A DNA stretch of 64,000 bases, taken from Sipunculus nudus (taxonomy: Eukaryota > Annelida > Sipuncula > Golfingiida > Sipunculidae). Shown here in pieces: positions 11,111 through 24,023 of the stretch. The DNA is taken from NCBI GenBank assembly GCA_026874595.1, contig CM049317.1:48442401-48506400 (forward strand), read 5' to 3'. Positions within the stretch are counted from its first letter, which is position 1. Every line of letters begins with the position of its first letter. The translations under genes and the position numbers were made by a program. The notes under the pieces are model-generated. The model saw only the letters and a program-made list of their open reading frames with translations. It was not told the DNA's origin and searched no databases.

Positions 11111-12107
11111 GGGTATTATGCACCATTTGCAGTGCTCTTGTTGAAGGAAGTTTTATGCATTGATAGTTAAAATAAACATTAATATCACTTGGAAAATTCT
11201 ACCATAATACTATTCACATATTTTTCAACACCTAAAACACCAAGTTATTTAATAATCCTTGCATGATTATTTTAGAGCTATGTTTTACCATACTACAATG
11301 AGTCTTAATTCTAGTGGATTTCTACCATCTTTTTTTAGTATCTGTTCTAGGTAGATTTCTTTAATGATTTCTTTTATGTAAAGTGCTTATGAACATACTA
11401 AGTGTATGAAAAGAGCGCTACATATATGTGGTATATAATAATAATAATAATAATAATGTAGTTTCACTGCTGACAAAATGACACTTCTGAATTCTTGACC
11501 TAGAAGTAGGGGGAGTCACTAAAATTTTAAATGCTTTATATGGTCCAGATTGTATATCTACATGATGCAGCTCTAAAAATAATACAATAATCTGTTTGAA
11601 TTTTGTTTTTATCATTATCGGTTATGAAGTTATCGCCAGTTAGAGAAATCCAGGTAAATGGGACCCGGGAGACACACCTGTCCTGGACTGGGCCTAATTA
11701 ATTCTGATCAATATGTACCTGGCTGTAAAGGGATATTTAAAGAATCCCAGAGAGTGGAAATTGAAGAAATACACAGCATTTTTATCAAATTTAACTGAGT
11801 TTAATTTTGTTTTAAATTAAATGAATTTAATTTAAAGTAATAATGTACTTAAATTTTGAAAAAAATAAATTTGGACTTAGTCATTTTTTGAGCAGTCAAG
11901 GTCAAAATTGGCGAATTTTAGCCATTTTTAGAAACCGGTTACAACTACAATTTTAAAGATAGGCTAACAATTTTTTCTATTCCTTATATACCTATAAAAA
12001 GTAAATTTAATAAGAGAATAAGAAGTTATTACATCTTTTAGAATTATTTTTACAGCCATGTCTATTTATGTACAGAATTTATTCCAGAACTGGGATGCCG
12101 ATCAAGA
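11111..12107. other. AT-rich stretch without recognised gene
   Basis: Apart from an (ATA)n microsatellite at about 11438-11457, no structured signal or coding region was recognised. Confidence 0.5.
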
Positions 12108-15013
12108 AAACAAGGGACCTATGGGTCACGGCGCTCAGCTGTTATATATGATTAAAAAATATGATTTAGAAATGAGTCACATGCTGGTTTTATGTGGTAA
12201 AAAAATAAGCTGTATTATGAGTTGTTGTTGTTTAGCTTATGTATGATTTTGATAGTACCTTTGGAGACAGGGAAGAGGATTGATTTCATTTATTTTATTA
12301 ACAAATGGAGTGCTATTGTCACACAGATTTTGACTTGGCCATATAACTTATAAGCAGAACATATAATATAAGAGTTTAACTATTTATTAAAAAAAATTAC
12401 AAATATTGTCCCAAATATAATTTTTATAAAAAATAATAAGAGAATCCTATGATTTTTTAAAATAAAATATAACTGAAGTGATTATTAAAATAATATTAAA
12501 GAATATATTCATGAATGCATTCATGAATACATTTTGAAAGTATTTGCACTGATATTCATATACTTTCATTTTTACCCGAATTCCCATTCTTATGAAAGAA
12601 ATTTTATCATGGAGTACATATTCATATTCGTATTTAAATACAGTTGCAAAGTATTTGCACCATGTCTGGTATTTATTCAGTTTTCACCAAACAATGATGT
12701 TGAGAATCCACAATATACAAAATTCACACATTTAAATAATGATCATAAGTACCTGGTTTTATGGCTATTATTTATATTAAAAAAATAAATGTAATATATT
12801 CATTTTGGACTAATTTCATATCAATGTAAACACTAGACACAGTAGGAATCTAGATTAATATTATCAACTGCATCTTTGTCTATCATTAATTTCCTTCATA
12901 TGATCCCTAATGATTAGTAATGAATAATATGATTTACTTTTTTATCATCAAAATTGAACTGAAAAATACCATAGGTGACTGCATGGTGTTATTTGGAATA
13001 CGTGACATTCTATCCATCGATACAAGATTCTTATATCATCAGTAACTCAAGTTAATTTCCTGTTATTATCAACTAACAAATTCCTTTTCTATTTTTCTTT
13101 AATTTGTTATTAAAAACCAATAAAAATTTATTAATTTATTGTTTATTGTTATGTTGTTGGTTAAAACTACTAGATGAGTTGGGCTGGACACCTGGATCAA
13201 CTGTTGCTGGGCATAAGCTGCCTGGCTGCCCCACTTAATGCCTCGCCTCAAGCATGCATAATTTGCTGAAAGTTCAACAAGGTCAACATACAGGTGACTC
13301 AAGAGGGGCTAGAGAGAGCTATGGTCTGACATGGTCTCATAAAAACATTAATAAAGGCTACAATTTTTGGCCAATTTCTTTCAGCTTTCTAAACTTAAAG
13401 CTGAAATCCTTATGTGTGCATGGTATGAAAATTATATCAACAGTGGTCACAGGAAACAAACGTGCCATGGTCAAAGTTGGGCAAAATTTAAGGTACTTAT
13501 TTTATATTTATACGTATAACTTATAAAATTTGAAAAAGTCAGAACTAATTTTGGGTATTCAATTGAATCTTGATTAAATAATGTTACATCCCTGACAAAA
13601 AATCTCTAGCTTCAGCAAGCCCCTTGTTAAGGGAGTAAATATATTTCTTGATTTTTTACAAAGTGCATTATGTTTGGGCCCATAACTTAAAACAATTACG
13701 CAATACTGACATCATTTCTGGCATGTGCATAGAGAATGTATAGAAAAATATGTATATTATATATGATTAAAGTCAGATCAGTGGTTTTGATATTAGGCAC
13801 TCTTGAAGTGTAACAATGGGTTTTTAATGGAAAAATGAAGTTTTTCATTAATATCTCGAAGGTATTAAGTCCTAGTGACCAAATATTTGGCATGGTAGGG
13901 GATTTTTGAGACATCTAATTGTATGCCAAAGTTTAGGAACTGAGAGCTGAAGCTGGGGAGCTGAGCTCTTGCAAACTGCATGACACTAGCTTGATGTAAA
14001 CAATGTGTTACATGGTGCTTGAAAACTTTAATAAAATCTACAGTTTTTGATCAACTGGTTTCAAATTTTTGGTGTTAACAGACAAAATGCTATCAAAAAC
14101 ATGATGTGAAAATTAAATCCACAGTAATTACAGGAAAAAAACGTGCCATGGTCAAAGTTGGGCAAAATTTAAGGTACAAATTTTTTATTTTTTTTTAATA
14201 TTTTAAAAAATTTAAAAGATTTTGATCTAATTTTGCATATACAATTTAATTTTGATTAATTAAAGTTATATTACTGGAAAAAAGTCCATAGCTTTAACAT
14301 GTTTTGTGTTAAGTGATCAAATATCTTTCCTGATTTTTTACAAAATTCATTGTTTGGGCCCATAACTTTTTTAAATTATATAATACAGACATAATTTCTG
14401 GCATGTACATAGGAACTATATAGAGGAATATTTATGGTAAATATGAGGAAAAACAGATGAGTGGTTTTGATATTAGGCAGTCCTGAAGTGTGAAAATAGG
14501 TTTTTAATAAAACAAGTGACCCATGGGTCATGACGCTCAGCTGACTGGGAAGAGATTCGCAAAAGGAATTTTTTTCATCTGAATGGTAGTATATACCCAT
14601 TCAACTGAAGCATCAAACAGATTAACCAACAGGGCAAAATTGTGTCTGTATTTTTAAAGGTCTCAAAAATAGAGAAAAAAATTCATAAAAAATAAAAAAA
14701 TACAGGTGGCGCCACCAGTCTGCAGGAACTGATGGAACATCTCATGATCAATTTGTATGCAAAAAATCATGAACATCAGTGATGTAGTTAATGAGATATT
14801 GAAATTTTTGTATGAAATTTTTACTTTTCTGGGGGTACTTTGGGGCCCCATAGCTCGAAGGATATGGGTAACAGAGACCTAATTTCTGGTTTCCAAGGAG
14901 ATTTTTCATGGACCTCTCAGAATGCTAAGTTACAAGGTTCTAGGTCCAGTGGTTACAATTTGTGCCTGGTTAACAGACGGACAGACGGACGACGGACAAA
15001 GAGTGATCGCTAT

Positions 15014-15042
15014 AGCTCAGATGACTTTCAGTCAGCTGAGCT
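15014..15042 (+). repeat. Terminal hairpin of the capped repeat family (internal copy)
   Basis: AGCTCAGATGACT, loop TTC, then AGTCAGCTGAGCT: a 13-bp stem with one mismatch, followed by AAAAA. Confidence 0.8.
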
Positions 15043-17011
15043 AAAAATTGAAAAAAATACAGATGGCGCCACCAGACTGCAGAAACTGATGAAACACCCC
15101 ATGATCAATATCAATGCTGAGAATCATGGTGATCAATGCATTAGTTGTTCAGATACTTGAGCTTTTGTATCAAATTTTCCATTATTCTGGGGGGTACTTC
15201 TGAGCCCAATAGCTCGAAGAATATGGGTAACAGAGACCTAATTTGAGGTTTCCAAGGAAACTTTTCATGGGCTTCTCTGCATGTCAAGACAGAAGATTCT
15301 AGGTCTAGGCATTACGATTTGTGCCCTGTAAATTCGTAAAAATCGAAAAAATACCAGTGGCGCCATCAGACTGCAGAAACTGATGAAACATTCCAAGATC
15401 AATATCCGTGCAAAGAATTATGGTGGTCATTGCAATAGTTTTTCAGATACTTGAGCTTTTCTATCAAATTTTCCATCATTCTGGGGGGTACTTGGGAGCC
15501 CCATAGCTCGAAGAAAATGGGTAACAGAGACCTTTTTCTAAGTTTCTAAGGAGACTTTTAATGGGCCTCTCTGCATGTCAAGAGAGAAGATTCTAGGTCC
15601 AGGTGTTACGATTTGTGCCCTGTTAACAGATGACCCCATCTTAAGGTCCCATAAATAAAGAAAATAATTCGTAAAAATCGAAAAAATACAGGTGGCGCCA
15701 CCAGACTGCAGAAACTGATGAAACATCCCATGATCAATATCCATACAAAGAATCATGGTGATCAATGCAATAGTTTTTCAGATATTTGAGCTTTTGTATC
15801 AAATTTTCTATTATTCTGGAGGGTACTTCTGAGCCCCATAGCTCAGAGGTTATAGGTAACAGAGACCTAGTTTCAGGTTTCCAAGGAGACTTTTTATGGG
15901 CCCCCCTGCATGTCAAGAGAGACGATTCTAGGTCCAGTCATTAGGATTTGTGCCCTGTTAACCGATGACCGCATCTTTTAATGTCTCAAAAATAGAGAAA
16001 AAAACACGTAAAAATCGAAAAAATACAGGTGGCACCACCAGTCTGCAGAAACTGATGAAACACCCCATGATCAAAATCAATGCATAGAATCATGGTAATC
16101 AATGCAATAGTTGATCAGTTACTTGAACTTTTGTATCAAATTTTCCATTATTCTGGGGGGTACTTCGGAGCCCCATAGCTCAGAGGTTATGGGTAACAGA
16201 GACCTAATTTCAGGTTTCCAAGGAGACTTTTTATGGGCCTCTCTGCATGTCAAGAGAGAAGATTCTAGGTCCAGTCGTCACGATTTGTGCCCTGTTAACA
16301 GATGACTGCATCTTCAGAGGTCTCAAAAATAGAGAAAAAAAATTCGTAAAAATTGAAAAAATACAGGTGGCGCCACCAGTCTGCAGAACTGATGAAACAC
16401 TCCATGATCAATATCCATGCAAAAAATCATGACCATCAGTAATGTAGTTAATGAGATATTGAAGTTTTTGTATGAAATTTTTGACTATTCTGGGGGGTAC
16501 TTCGGGGCCCCATAGCTCGAAGGATATGGGTAACAGAGACCTAATTTCTGGTTTCCATGGACATTTTTTCATTGACCTCTCAATGTCTCAAGAATGAAGA
16601 TTCTAGGTCCAGTCTTTACAATTTGTGCCTTGTTAACAGATGTTCACATTTTTAAAGGTCTCAAAAATAGAGAAAAAAATTTGTAAAAAATCGAAAAATA
16701 CAGGTGGCGCCACCAGTCTGCAGGAACTGATGGAACATCTCATGATCAATATGTATGCAAAAATTCATGACCATCAGTGATGTAGTTAATGAGATATTGA
16801 TGTTTTTGTATGAAATTTTTACTTTTCTGGGGGGTACTTTGGGGCCCCATAGCTCGAAGGATATGGGTAACAGAGACCTAATTTCTGGTTTCCAAGGAGA
16901 TTTTCATGGACCTCTCAGAAGGCCAAGTTACAAGGTTCTAGGTCTAGCGGTTACGATTTGTGCCTGGTTAACAGAGGGACAGACGGACGACGGACAAAGA
17001 GTGATCGCTAT

Positions 17012-17040
17012 AGCTCAGATGACTTTCAGTCAGCTGAGCT
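17012..17040 (+). repeat. Terminal hairpin of the nested capped element
   Basis: This has the same stem and TTC loop as at 15014. It is preceded by a GACGGACGACGGAC run and followed directly by the resumed outer repeat. Confidence 0.8.
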
Positions 17041-17233
17041 AAAAATTGAGGTTTTTCCTTAATTTCTCAAAGGAACAAAGTCGCAAAGACCCAGTTTTCG
17101 GCTTGTTAGGAGATCTTGGGGACATCTAACATTATGCCGAATTTTGGATTCCTAGGTCTTACGGTTTCAAAACGTGCCACATCTACCGACCGACTGACAG
17201 ACGGACGGACGACGGACAATGGACCACAACTAT

Positions 17234-17262
17234 AGCTCAGATGACTTATAGTCAGCTGAGCT
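17234..17262 (+). repeat. Terminal hairpin of the outer capped element
   Basis: The stem is the same but the loop is TAT instead of TTC. It marks the right end of the 12.1-17.3 kb copy. Confidence 0.8.
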
Positions 17263-17266
17263 AAAA

Positions 17267-17606
17267 AGCAATGACTACCTCGTGCATCTGATAAACAGAA
17301 ATCTTGCAGAATATTGAAAAAATAAAAACAACTCATCTTTTATAATACAAATATTTATTTGGAAAAAGCATATTCATATATATAAAATGCATACAATGGC
17401 TATTAATGTATAATGAAAGAAGATATTCAGCATCCAAAGGCAGCAAGTATGCTGAGAGCCGACAATGGGGCTGCTGTCAGGCCACCAGGAGCTGTACATA
17501 TTCAAACTGCTTGCAACCAATCTTTGTTTCTGCAATATAAACATAAGTATTTCCATATAAATTATATATATATCCTATTATTTACACATGTAACTATAAC
17601 TATATT

Positions 17607-17654
<48 letters not shown>

Positions 17655-18063
17655 AAGGTGTACATTTGCCTGAATTAGAGGCATCTTGTGTTCAAAGTGT
17701 GATGGATAAGTTATGGGTACTGTGATACAAATTTCAATCATACAGATACACTGGCTATAGCTTATTATCACAGTTCAGTTAAAAAATTTCAAGTTCTAAA
17801 TGTGGCACGTGATGGTTTATTTTGAACCCAGAAACTTGTACAGAACTTTAACAGCATCAACCACAGGCATATTGATCTAATATATTTAGCATTTAGCAAG
17901 ATTTCATTTTGTCTGTATCTAATTGAGAGACTACAATACATGTCAAAATATTATTCTTATTATATATTACATTTTATAATTTATATTATTATATTATATA
18001 CACAATAATTATTATTTTTAGTGTGCCCGATTTTTTTGTCAATTTAGTACATGAACACTACTA
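17267..18063. other. AT-rich stretch with TA/TG microsatellite
   Basis: A (TA)n(TG)n microsatellite occupies about 17607-17653. Nothing else was recognised. Confidence 0.6.
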
Positions 18064-21000
18064 GAACAAGGGACCCATGGGTCACGGCGCTCAGCTGATC
18101 GTGATTGGACTATACATGTTTCTCCACTGTGATACTATATCGAGTCGATAAAGCTTATGAATATCATGTACATGTTGGGCTATTTATTAAGGAATGTAAT
18201 GTAATATATGAGTAAATGATAAATGAAATTACCTGACTGATGGATTAATAGAGTCAAATAAAGTGGTTTATTTTTTATTTATTTAGGAGGGGTTGAAAAT
18301 TGTGATATATTTGAGCAAATATGAATGCAATGACAGCAGTAATAAGCAGTAGTAGAATGATGATAAGGCTATTTGTTGAAGGATCTAAAGTGTATGGTAG
18401 TCTGCAAGCGTTCAATTTGACAGATATGATGTTATGATTAACTATGCTGATGAAGTGATTTATGAATATGTGACTTTATGACACAATATCTCTTTAGTCT
18501 TGACAAGGTACATTATTGTGATGCCCACTATGTCTACATATTACACAATATTGACATAATTTCTGGCATGTACATAGGTACCTATGGACGAATAGTTATA
18601 CAAAATATTAAAGTATAAATATATCTGATTCATCTTGTTCTTGCTTACTGAGGCTGACTTTGGGATGGGGTTCGGAGAAGGGAAAAGTGAGGGCAGCACG
18701 AAGGTGGATATAAAAATATTCTATTGTAATGTTTTTCATTTATATAAGAATATGAAAAGCTAAGAGGAAAGGGGCCCTCCTACTTGGTTATAGTAAAGTT
18801 CTAAATATATGATTGCAAACTAATACTCTGACAAGACTGTCATGAAGAAAAACAGTAAAAGTTTTGAGATACTGTGTTGCATACGAAAATTTACAGATGG
18901 ACAGGCAAGTGGACAGAATGGACTAATACCTTTATTTCACTTTCAAGAGAATAATGCATTTAAGTTTATATATAATCCTATTTTTTAAGCAGATCCACTT
19001 TTTCCATTTTGAAGTTTTTATCTGGATCATTTTTTTATTTACAGGTTTATAAATTTTTAATTAAAAAACCTGAAAATATAAGTTAAAATATTAGAATTGT
19101 TGCAAAAGTTGCAATCATTATAAATACAGAGTAAAAAACATTGGGTCATATTATGCATACACATATATTTTATTATTTTTAAATCATAAATGTTTTAACT
19201 GATTTTAAAAGAAAATAATGCCACGACATGGCATCTACAAGAATCTTCCTTGAATCACTATTAAAAAGTTTTGCACATTGGAGTTTTCAGGATATGCTTA
19301 ATTTTATTCACCAAAATAAAATAAAAGTAAATTTGATAAAATAAAACATCTTTTCAAATAAAGTATACACACTGTTAGTTGAATGAGGGACAAACAATAT
19401 CATTGTGCTAAATACTATCCCAGTTTTAATTAATTACTGGAATTAATAGTCAATTTCACACCTGGTGAAGTTTTACTCTTCTGAAGTAAGGAATTACTTA
19501 TCTCATGAACATCCACACTTTCACAGCAATACATCACTTTGTGGACACAATTAAATGTACACTTTAATCATTGTAACCCTGGTGGTTCAATACAAAATCT
19601 AAAATGTAGCATGTCCAAGAATAAAATAAAATACAGAAAAATTATAACATTCATCTAGTTTATGCACCAGCTGGGGGGATGAGTGCAGGGCAGAGGGAAA
19701 GCCTGCTAGTAGTGGCCAAGCTGGGCCAAGGTAAGCTGCCTTGGGTGGGTTACATAATGCAAGTGAAGGATGTACTACTAGGTGGGCTAGATGTAAACAA
19801 CACTTGACATGGTGTATGAAAACATGAATAAAAGCTATTCATTCCAATCAATTTCTTTTGAAAGTTCAGATTTTAAAAGATTAAATCCTTATGCATATAT
19901 GCTGGAAAATTAAATCAACAGTGCCAAAGTTGGACAAAATTTAAGGTATTGATTTTTTATTAATGCTAATAACTTGAAAAATTTGCAAAATTCAGATCTA
20001 ATTTTGGGTAAACAATTGAATCTTGATTAAATAAAGTTATATTCCTGAAAAAAAGTCTCTAGGTGCAGCAATTCTCATGTTAGGTGAGTAAATATATTTC
20101 CTGATTTTTTAAAAAATTGCATTATGTTTTGGCCTATAACTTCAAAATAATACCCAATACTGACCTAATTTTTGGTATGTTCTTAGAAAATGTATAAAAG
20201 AATGTGAATACTAAATAGGATCAAAAACAGATCAGTGGTTTTGATATTAGGCAGCCTTGAAGTGTAACAATGGCTTTTTTTTATGGAAAACAGAGTTTTT
20301 TTTCTCTTAATATCTCGAAGGAACAAAGTCCTAATGACCCAATTTTCGGTATGGTAGGAGATTTTGGGGACATCTAAAATTATGTCAACAGCCTGGGGAG
20401 CATAGAGATGTGCACTGAATGACCTACAGTCATCAAAGTGGACTGCTTGACAAATTAAGGAAATACAACAAGAGCCTCCAAAAAAATTCAATAACTAGCC
20501 TAATTTTGCAGCTTTTATTTTCAAATTTCAGATTTTAACAGATTAAATCCTTATGTATACATGGTGTGAAAATTAAATCCACAGTACTAACAGGAAAAAA
20601 ACGTGCCATGGCCAAAGTTGGGCAAAATTTAAGGTACCAATTTTATATTTTTGCCAATATTTAAAAAAATTCAACAAATTTTCATCTAATATTTGGTATA
20701 CAATTAAATTTTGATTAATATAAGTTGTATTACTGGAAAAAAGTCCCTACCTTTAACACTTTTGGTCTTAAGTGACCAAATATCTTCCTGATTTTTTTAC
20801 AAAGTCCATTATGTTTGGGCCCATAACTTTTTAAAATTATATAATACCGACCTAATATCTGGCATGTACATAGGAACTATATAGAGGAATATTTATGGTA
20901 AATATGAAGAAAACCAGATGAGTGCTTTTGATATTAGGCAGTCCTGAAGTGTGAAAATAGATTTCTAATAAAAAATTGAGGTTTTTCCTTTATATTTTAA

Positions 21001-21229
21001 AGGACCAAAGTCCTATTGACCCAATTTTTGGCATAGTAGGAGATTATGGGGACATCCAACTGTATGCCGAAATTCAGATTCGTAGGTCCAACAGTGTCGA
21101 AACGTGCCAGTCTTACAGACGGACATCCAGACGGACAGACAGACAGACGGACGGACGGCACGACAGATGGACGGACGACGGACAATGGACCATGACTATA
21201 GCTCAGATGACTTATAGTCAGCTGAGCTA
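18064..21229 (+). mobile_element. Hairpin-capped interspersed repeat, about 3.2 kb
   Basis: The 5' cap (AACAAGGGACCCATGGGTCA, then CGGCGCTCAGCTGA) starts at 18064. Some 640 bases of unique sequence follow, then 18705-20390 matches the long copy at 1370-3420. A further diverged module (20480-20985) precedes the tail with a long GACG/GACA run (21117-21185) and the terminal hairpin at 21200-21228. The unoccupied counterpart of the 14511 insertion lies at 20970-20988. No open frame resembles a transposase. Confidence 0.7.
21200..21228 (+). repeat. Terminal hairpin of the 18.1-21.2 kb capped element
   Basis: AGCTCAGATGACT, TAT loop, AGTCAGCTGAGCT, followed by AAAAATG. Confidence 0.8.
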
Positions 21230-21234
21230 AAAAT

Positions 21235-23176
21235 GTAAATGCATATATACCAATTCACAGAAATATTAAAATATATTCAACATATATTTTAAGCTGCATG
21301 TTTGAGCAAATCTTATATTACTCAATTATAAGGTAAGCCAACAATTAACATCTTGTATTGGTCTATTTTATAACATCATAAACACACATAAGAAATACTA
21401 ATGTAAAAATATATAAAAATACACTTATAACACATATACATTATACACAATTTTTTATTTATTATGATGTATTGCTCTGGTACCAAACAGCTTATTTAAC
21501 TTATTTATAAAGAAATGTTTGGTTTGTTATGATAAAATATTTTTATTTAGCATATTTAAATGACTACAAAATATCAGTGATAATAATAAAGTGCATAATA
21601 ATTGAAAAATTGAAGCTGAGATAATCAATAAGCGACACGTACACTTACATTGTAATGCTTCCTTTTGAATTATATTTTTTTCCCTTTGATAGCAAACAAT
21701 TGCCTCTTATTTATAAAGAAACTTATGTTTTGTTCAATAAAATAATTTGTGGCACAATTTAATTAGTAGAAAATATTAACATTTTGCATTATCTAATTAT
21801 TATTATTTATATTAAAGAATATATAGGTATAACCATACATTAGTTCACTATGAAGAAGTTCTAACAGGAAATTATACTAACAAAATTATATACTTGACAT
21901 CAAGTTAACCTAACAAACACGTATCAATTATATTGAACATGCACAACTTGTCTACAAGGCAGGGTCAATACCATTGCATGTCAGTGTTGAGACAATCTAT
22001 ACCAATCTTCTAAAGAAGGAGCCATCTGTTCATAAAATAGTATTATGAGGTAGCTTCTGATTATTATTTATCAATTTAATGCATTATTTATGTATAAATA
22101 TGGAAAATATCTTTATACAGATGACATATAATACAAGGATCGTCTTATGGATGGTCCATAGTATCCGCTATTATCGCCCATCTGACGATCTCAGCCCCCT
22201 CAGTTATTTTATTGAACTGTTGGAAATATAGTCTAATTAATCTATATTTAATTTTACACTGCCTCATTTGGGCATTTAATTCAAATTAATTTTTATGTCA
22301 TATTTTTGGATCACCAATATCTTTTTGCTTCAAAGAAATGTATTTAAAATATACTGGATTGAAAATTATCAGCGCCACCTATATCATTTTGTCAGCAAAA
22401 CCAAGTTACTTTGAAATGGAATAAATCATATATCTTATGAAATATTAAAAAAAATAATAATAATAAGATATAAAAGTATCAGTATCTTTTCAAATTCTAT
22501 GCAATATTAATAATTTTATTGGAAAAAAAAAGAAATATTGATGTCTATAACAGTGTGTGTCTTACCTCAAGACGACAGTGACAACTGCAACTTCTCCCCC
22601 CTAACGGGCACCATAACATTACTTGGGAATTCCCTTTGCGACAAAAGATAACCGCGTGTAATAAAAAACAAATCACTGCATCATATGCAAAAGTTTCTGC
22701 TCTATCAAACTGTCCCATGCAACTTTTCGTAATTTTTTTCTATATTATTCTAAATATTTTCCAAACATTTCAAATTTGCACAAAACCAGTGAAAAATTGG
22801 CTTAGAAATTTGCGCATACCAGCGCCCGATTCCCCACGATGTCAGCTTTCTAATGGTATTATTTTTGAACCAATTACAAGTGATTTAACCATGCCACAAA
22901 CGAGTTTAATGTACGCACGTTTTTTTTAAATTTCCTGACCACGCGACCTCCACGTGCGTTCACTGGGGTCAAACAAGGCCATGTGTACATGCGTGGATTT
23001 CTAACTTCTGACGCGCCAATGAATAAAAAAATGAAACAGTAGGTAAGAGAAACATTTTAACCTTTTAGTTATAAAGTTTAAAGACCATATCTTGCACCAT
23101 TATTAAATGCCCACAGGTTGAAAAAGTGACAGTTTTAGTTGGCTTAACTATTGTGTCGCATTCTCAGCGTTCGCCG
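21235..23176. other. AT-rich stretch without recognised gene
   Basis: Very AT-rich up to about 22550. From 22560 the base composition rises toward the MULE element. An open frame at 22636-22929 has no recognisable domain and is not called. Confidence 0.5.
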
Positions 23177-23185
23177 CGTCATTGT

Positions 23186-23228
23186 GAATACCAGTCGATT
23201 CGTCACCACGGTCGTTTCGTCACCAATT
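23186..23228 (+). repeat. Left terminal inverted repeat of the MULE
   Basis: It contains two tandem copies of the GTCGTTTCGTCACC motif and pairs with 28214-28256 in inverted orientation. Confidence 0.85.
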
Positions 23229-23275
23229 ACTAGCCTGATACGGACGGTCACTTCGTCCCCAAAAATTCGGTGGCG

Positions 23276-23330
23276 TATTGGCCAATAGGCACTGCTTTTA
23301 CAGAGCCTGTTTGTGTCAACCAATCAGTGT
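23276..23330 (+). promoter_or_regulatory. CCAAT-containing region inside the MULE left end
   Basis: The palindrome TATTGGCCAATA and a further CCAATCAG lie within 55 bases just inside the left inverted repeat, as in NF-Y-driven promoters. This is a candidate transposase promoter from motifs only. Confidence 0.35.
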
Positions 23331-23927
23331 CCGGGTGACGGCTAACCATGTTTCGCATGGTTTCATGGATGTGTTTTGTTAGCTGAGCAATGTCAGCTAC
23401 GGCTCATCAATCAGCGGGACTTTCTGTGATGATGAATCAAAGGATCCTCTCCTTTGATCCTGTTACTTTGATCCCCTGCATAACGTGATTTCACTCTTAA
23501 AAAACTTTCTGGTGTGTGCCCTGCCCAACTGTATTTACCTTCTTCGTAACATTTTCCATATGAATCATACACGTTTAATCAGAATTTATTTTAATCGCAA
23601 TCCACCTGTTACAAGGTTTATTTTGTTTGTATAATCTGATTGTTCAATCGTCTTTTCTTTCATCTAATATACTTTTTTCCTGTATGTGTAAATATATATA
23701 TATTTTTTATTTTCTTATATTTTTACTTAAATTTAAATGCAATCATAAGAAAATATTAAGAACAAAAAATGAAGTTTATTTTTAATTCAAAAGGAGGTTT
23801 TATACATATATACATATATATTGAAATGTTAAGTTGACTTTCTTTAAATTAGAATGCCAAAATTCGGTGAATAAAATACATTATTCAATTTGTGTTTCAT
23901 TTAACCCTACCTTGTGACCATTACATG

Positions 23928-23930
<3 letters not shown>

Positions 23931-24019
<89 letters not shown>
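23931..24019 (+). repeat. (AT)n(GA)n microsatellite
   Basis: About 28 AT dinucleotides are followed, after TTC, by about 16 GA dinucleotides. A shorter GA run lies at 24144-24161. Confidence 0.95.

Positions 24020-24023
<4 letters not shown>

Larger units (their letters stand above)
14511..17040 (+). mobile_element. Nested hairpin-capped element with tandem core
   Basis: The left cap AACAAGTGACCCATGGGTCA starts at 14511, with GCTCAGCTGA following. The right cap is the hairpin at 17012-17040. Outside sequence reads ...TTAATAAA on the left and AAAATTGAGG on the right, which matches the continuous sequence CTAATAAAAAATTGAGG at about 20970-20988. The element is therefore a clean insertion. Its core is an array of seven related units (14664-17040), and a further copy of the hairpin lies inside at 15014-15042. 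Confidence 0.8.
14664..17040 (+). repeat. Seven-unit tandem array, about 330 bp per unit
   Basis: Units start near 14664, 15045, 15335, 15655, 15985, 16320 and 16658. Each contains an A-rich start (CAAAAATAGAGAAAAAAA in most), a GGTGGCGCCACC palindrome or a one- or two-base variant, CTGCAG(A)AACTGATG, a TTCTGGGGGGTACTTC-like motif, CATAGCTC(G)AAGGATATGGG and GTAACAGAGACCT. Units differ by substitutions and small indels, so the array is not recent. Confidence 0.85.
12108..17266 (+). mobile_element. Hairpin-capped repeat, copy interrupted by a second one
   Basis: A 5' cap (AACAAGGGACCTATGGGTCA) starts at about 12108. Two diverged modules related to 2520-3420 occupy 13330-14510. The sequence TTTTTAATAAA is then interrupted by another capped element (14511 to about 17040). 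The interrupted module resumes as AAAATTGAGGTTTTTCC and ends in a GACG-rich run and a terminal hairpin at 17234-17262. I infer one outer element of roughly 2.6 kb without the insert. Its left body (12.15-13.3 kb) has no recognised counterpart, so the assignment of the left end is less certain. Confidence 0.6.

Noticed and set aside
22636-22929. 97-codon plus-strand frame upstream of the MULE
   Set aside because: It has no domain, lies outside the transposon ends and has a composition like its non-coding surroundings.
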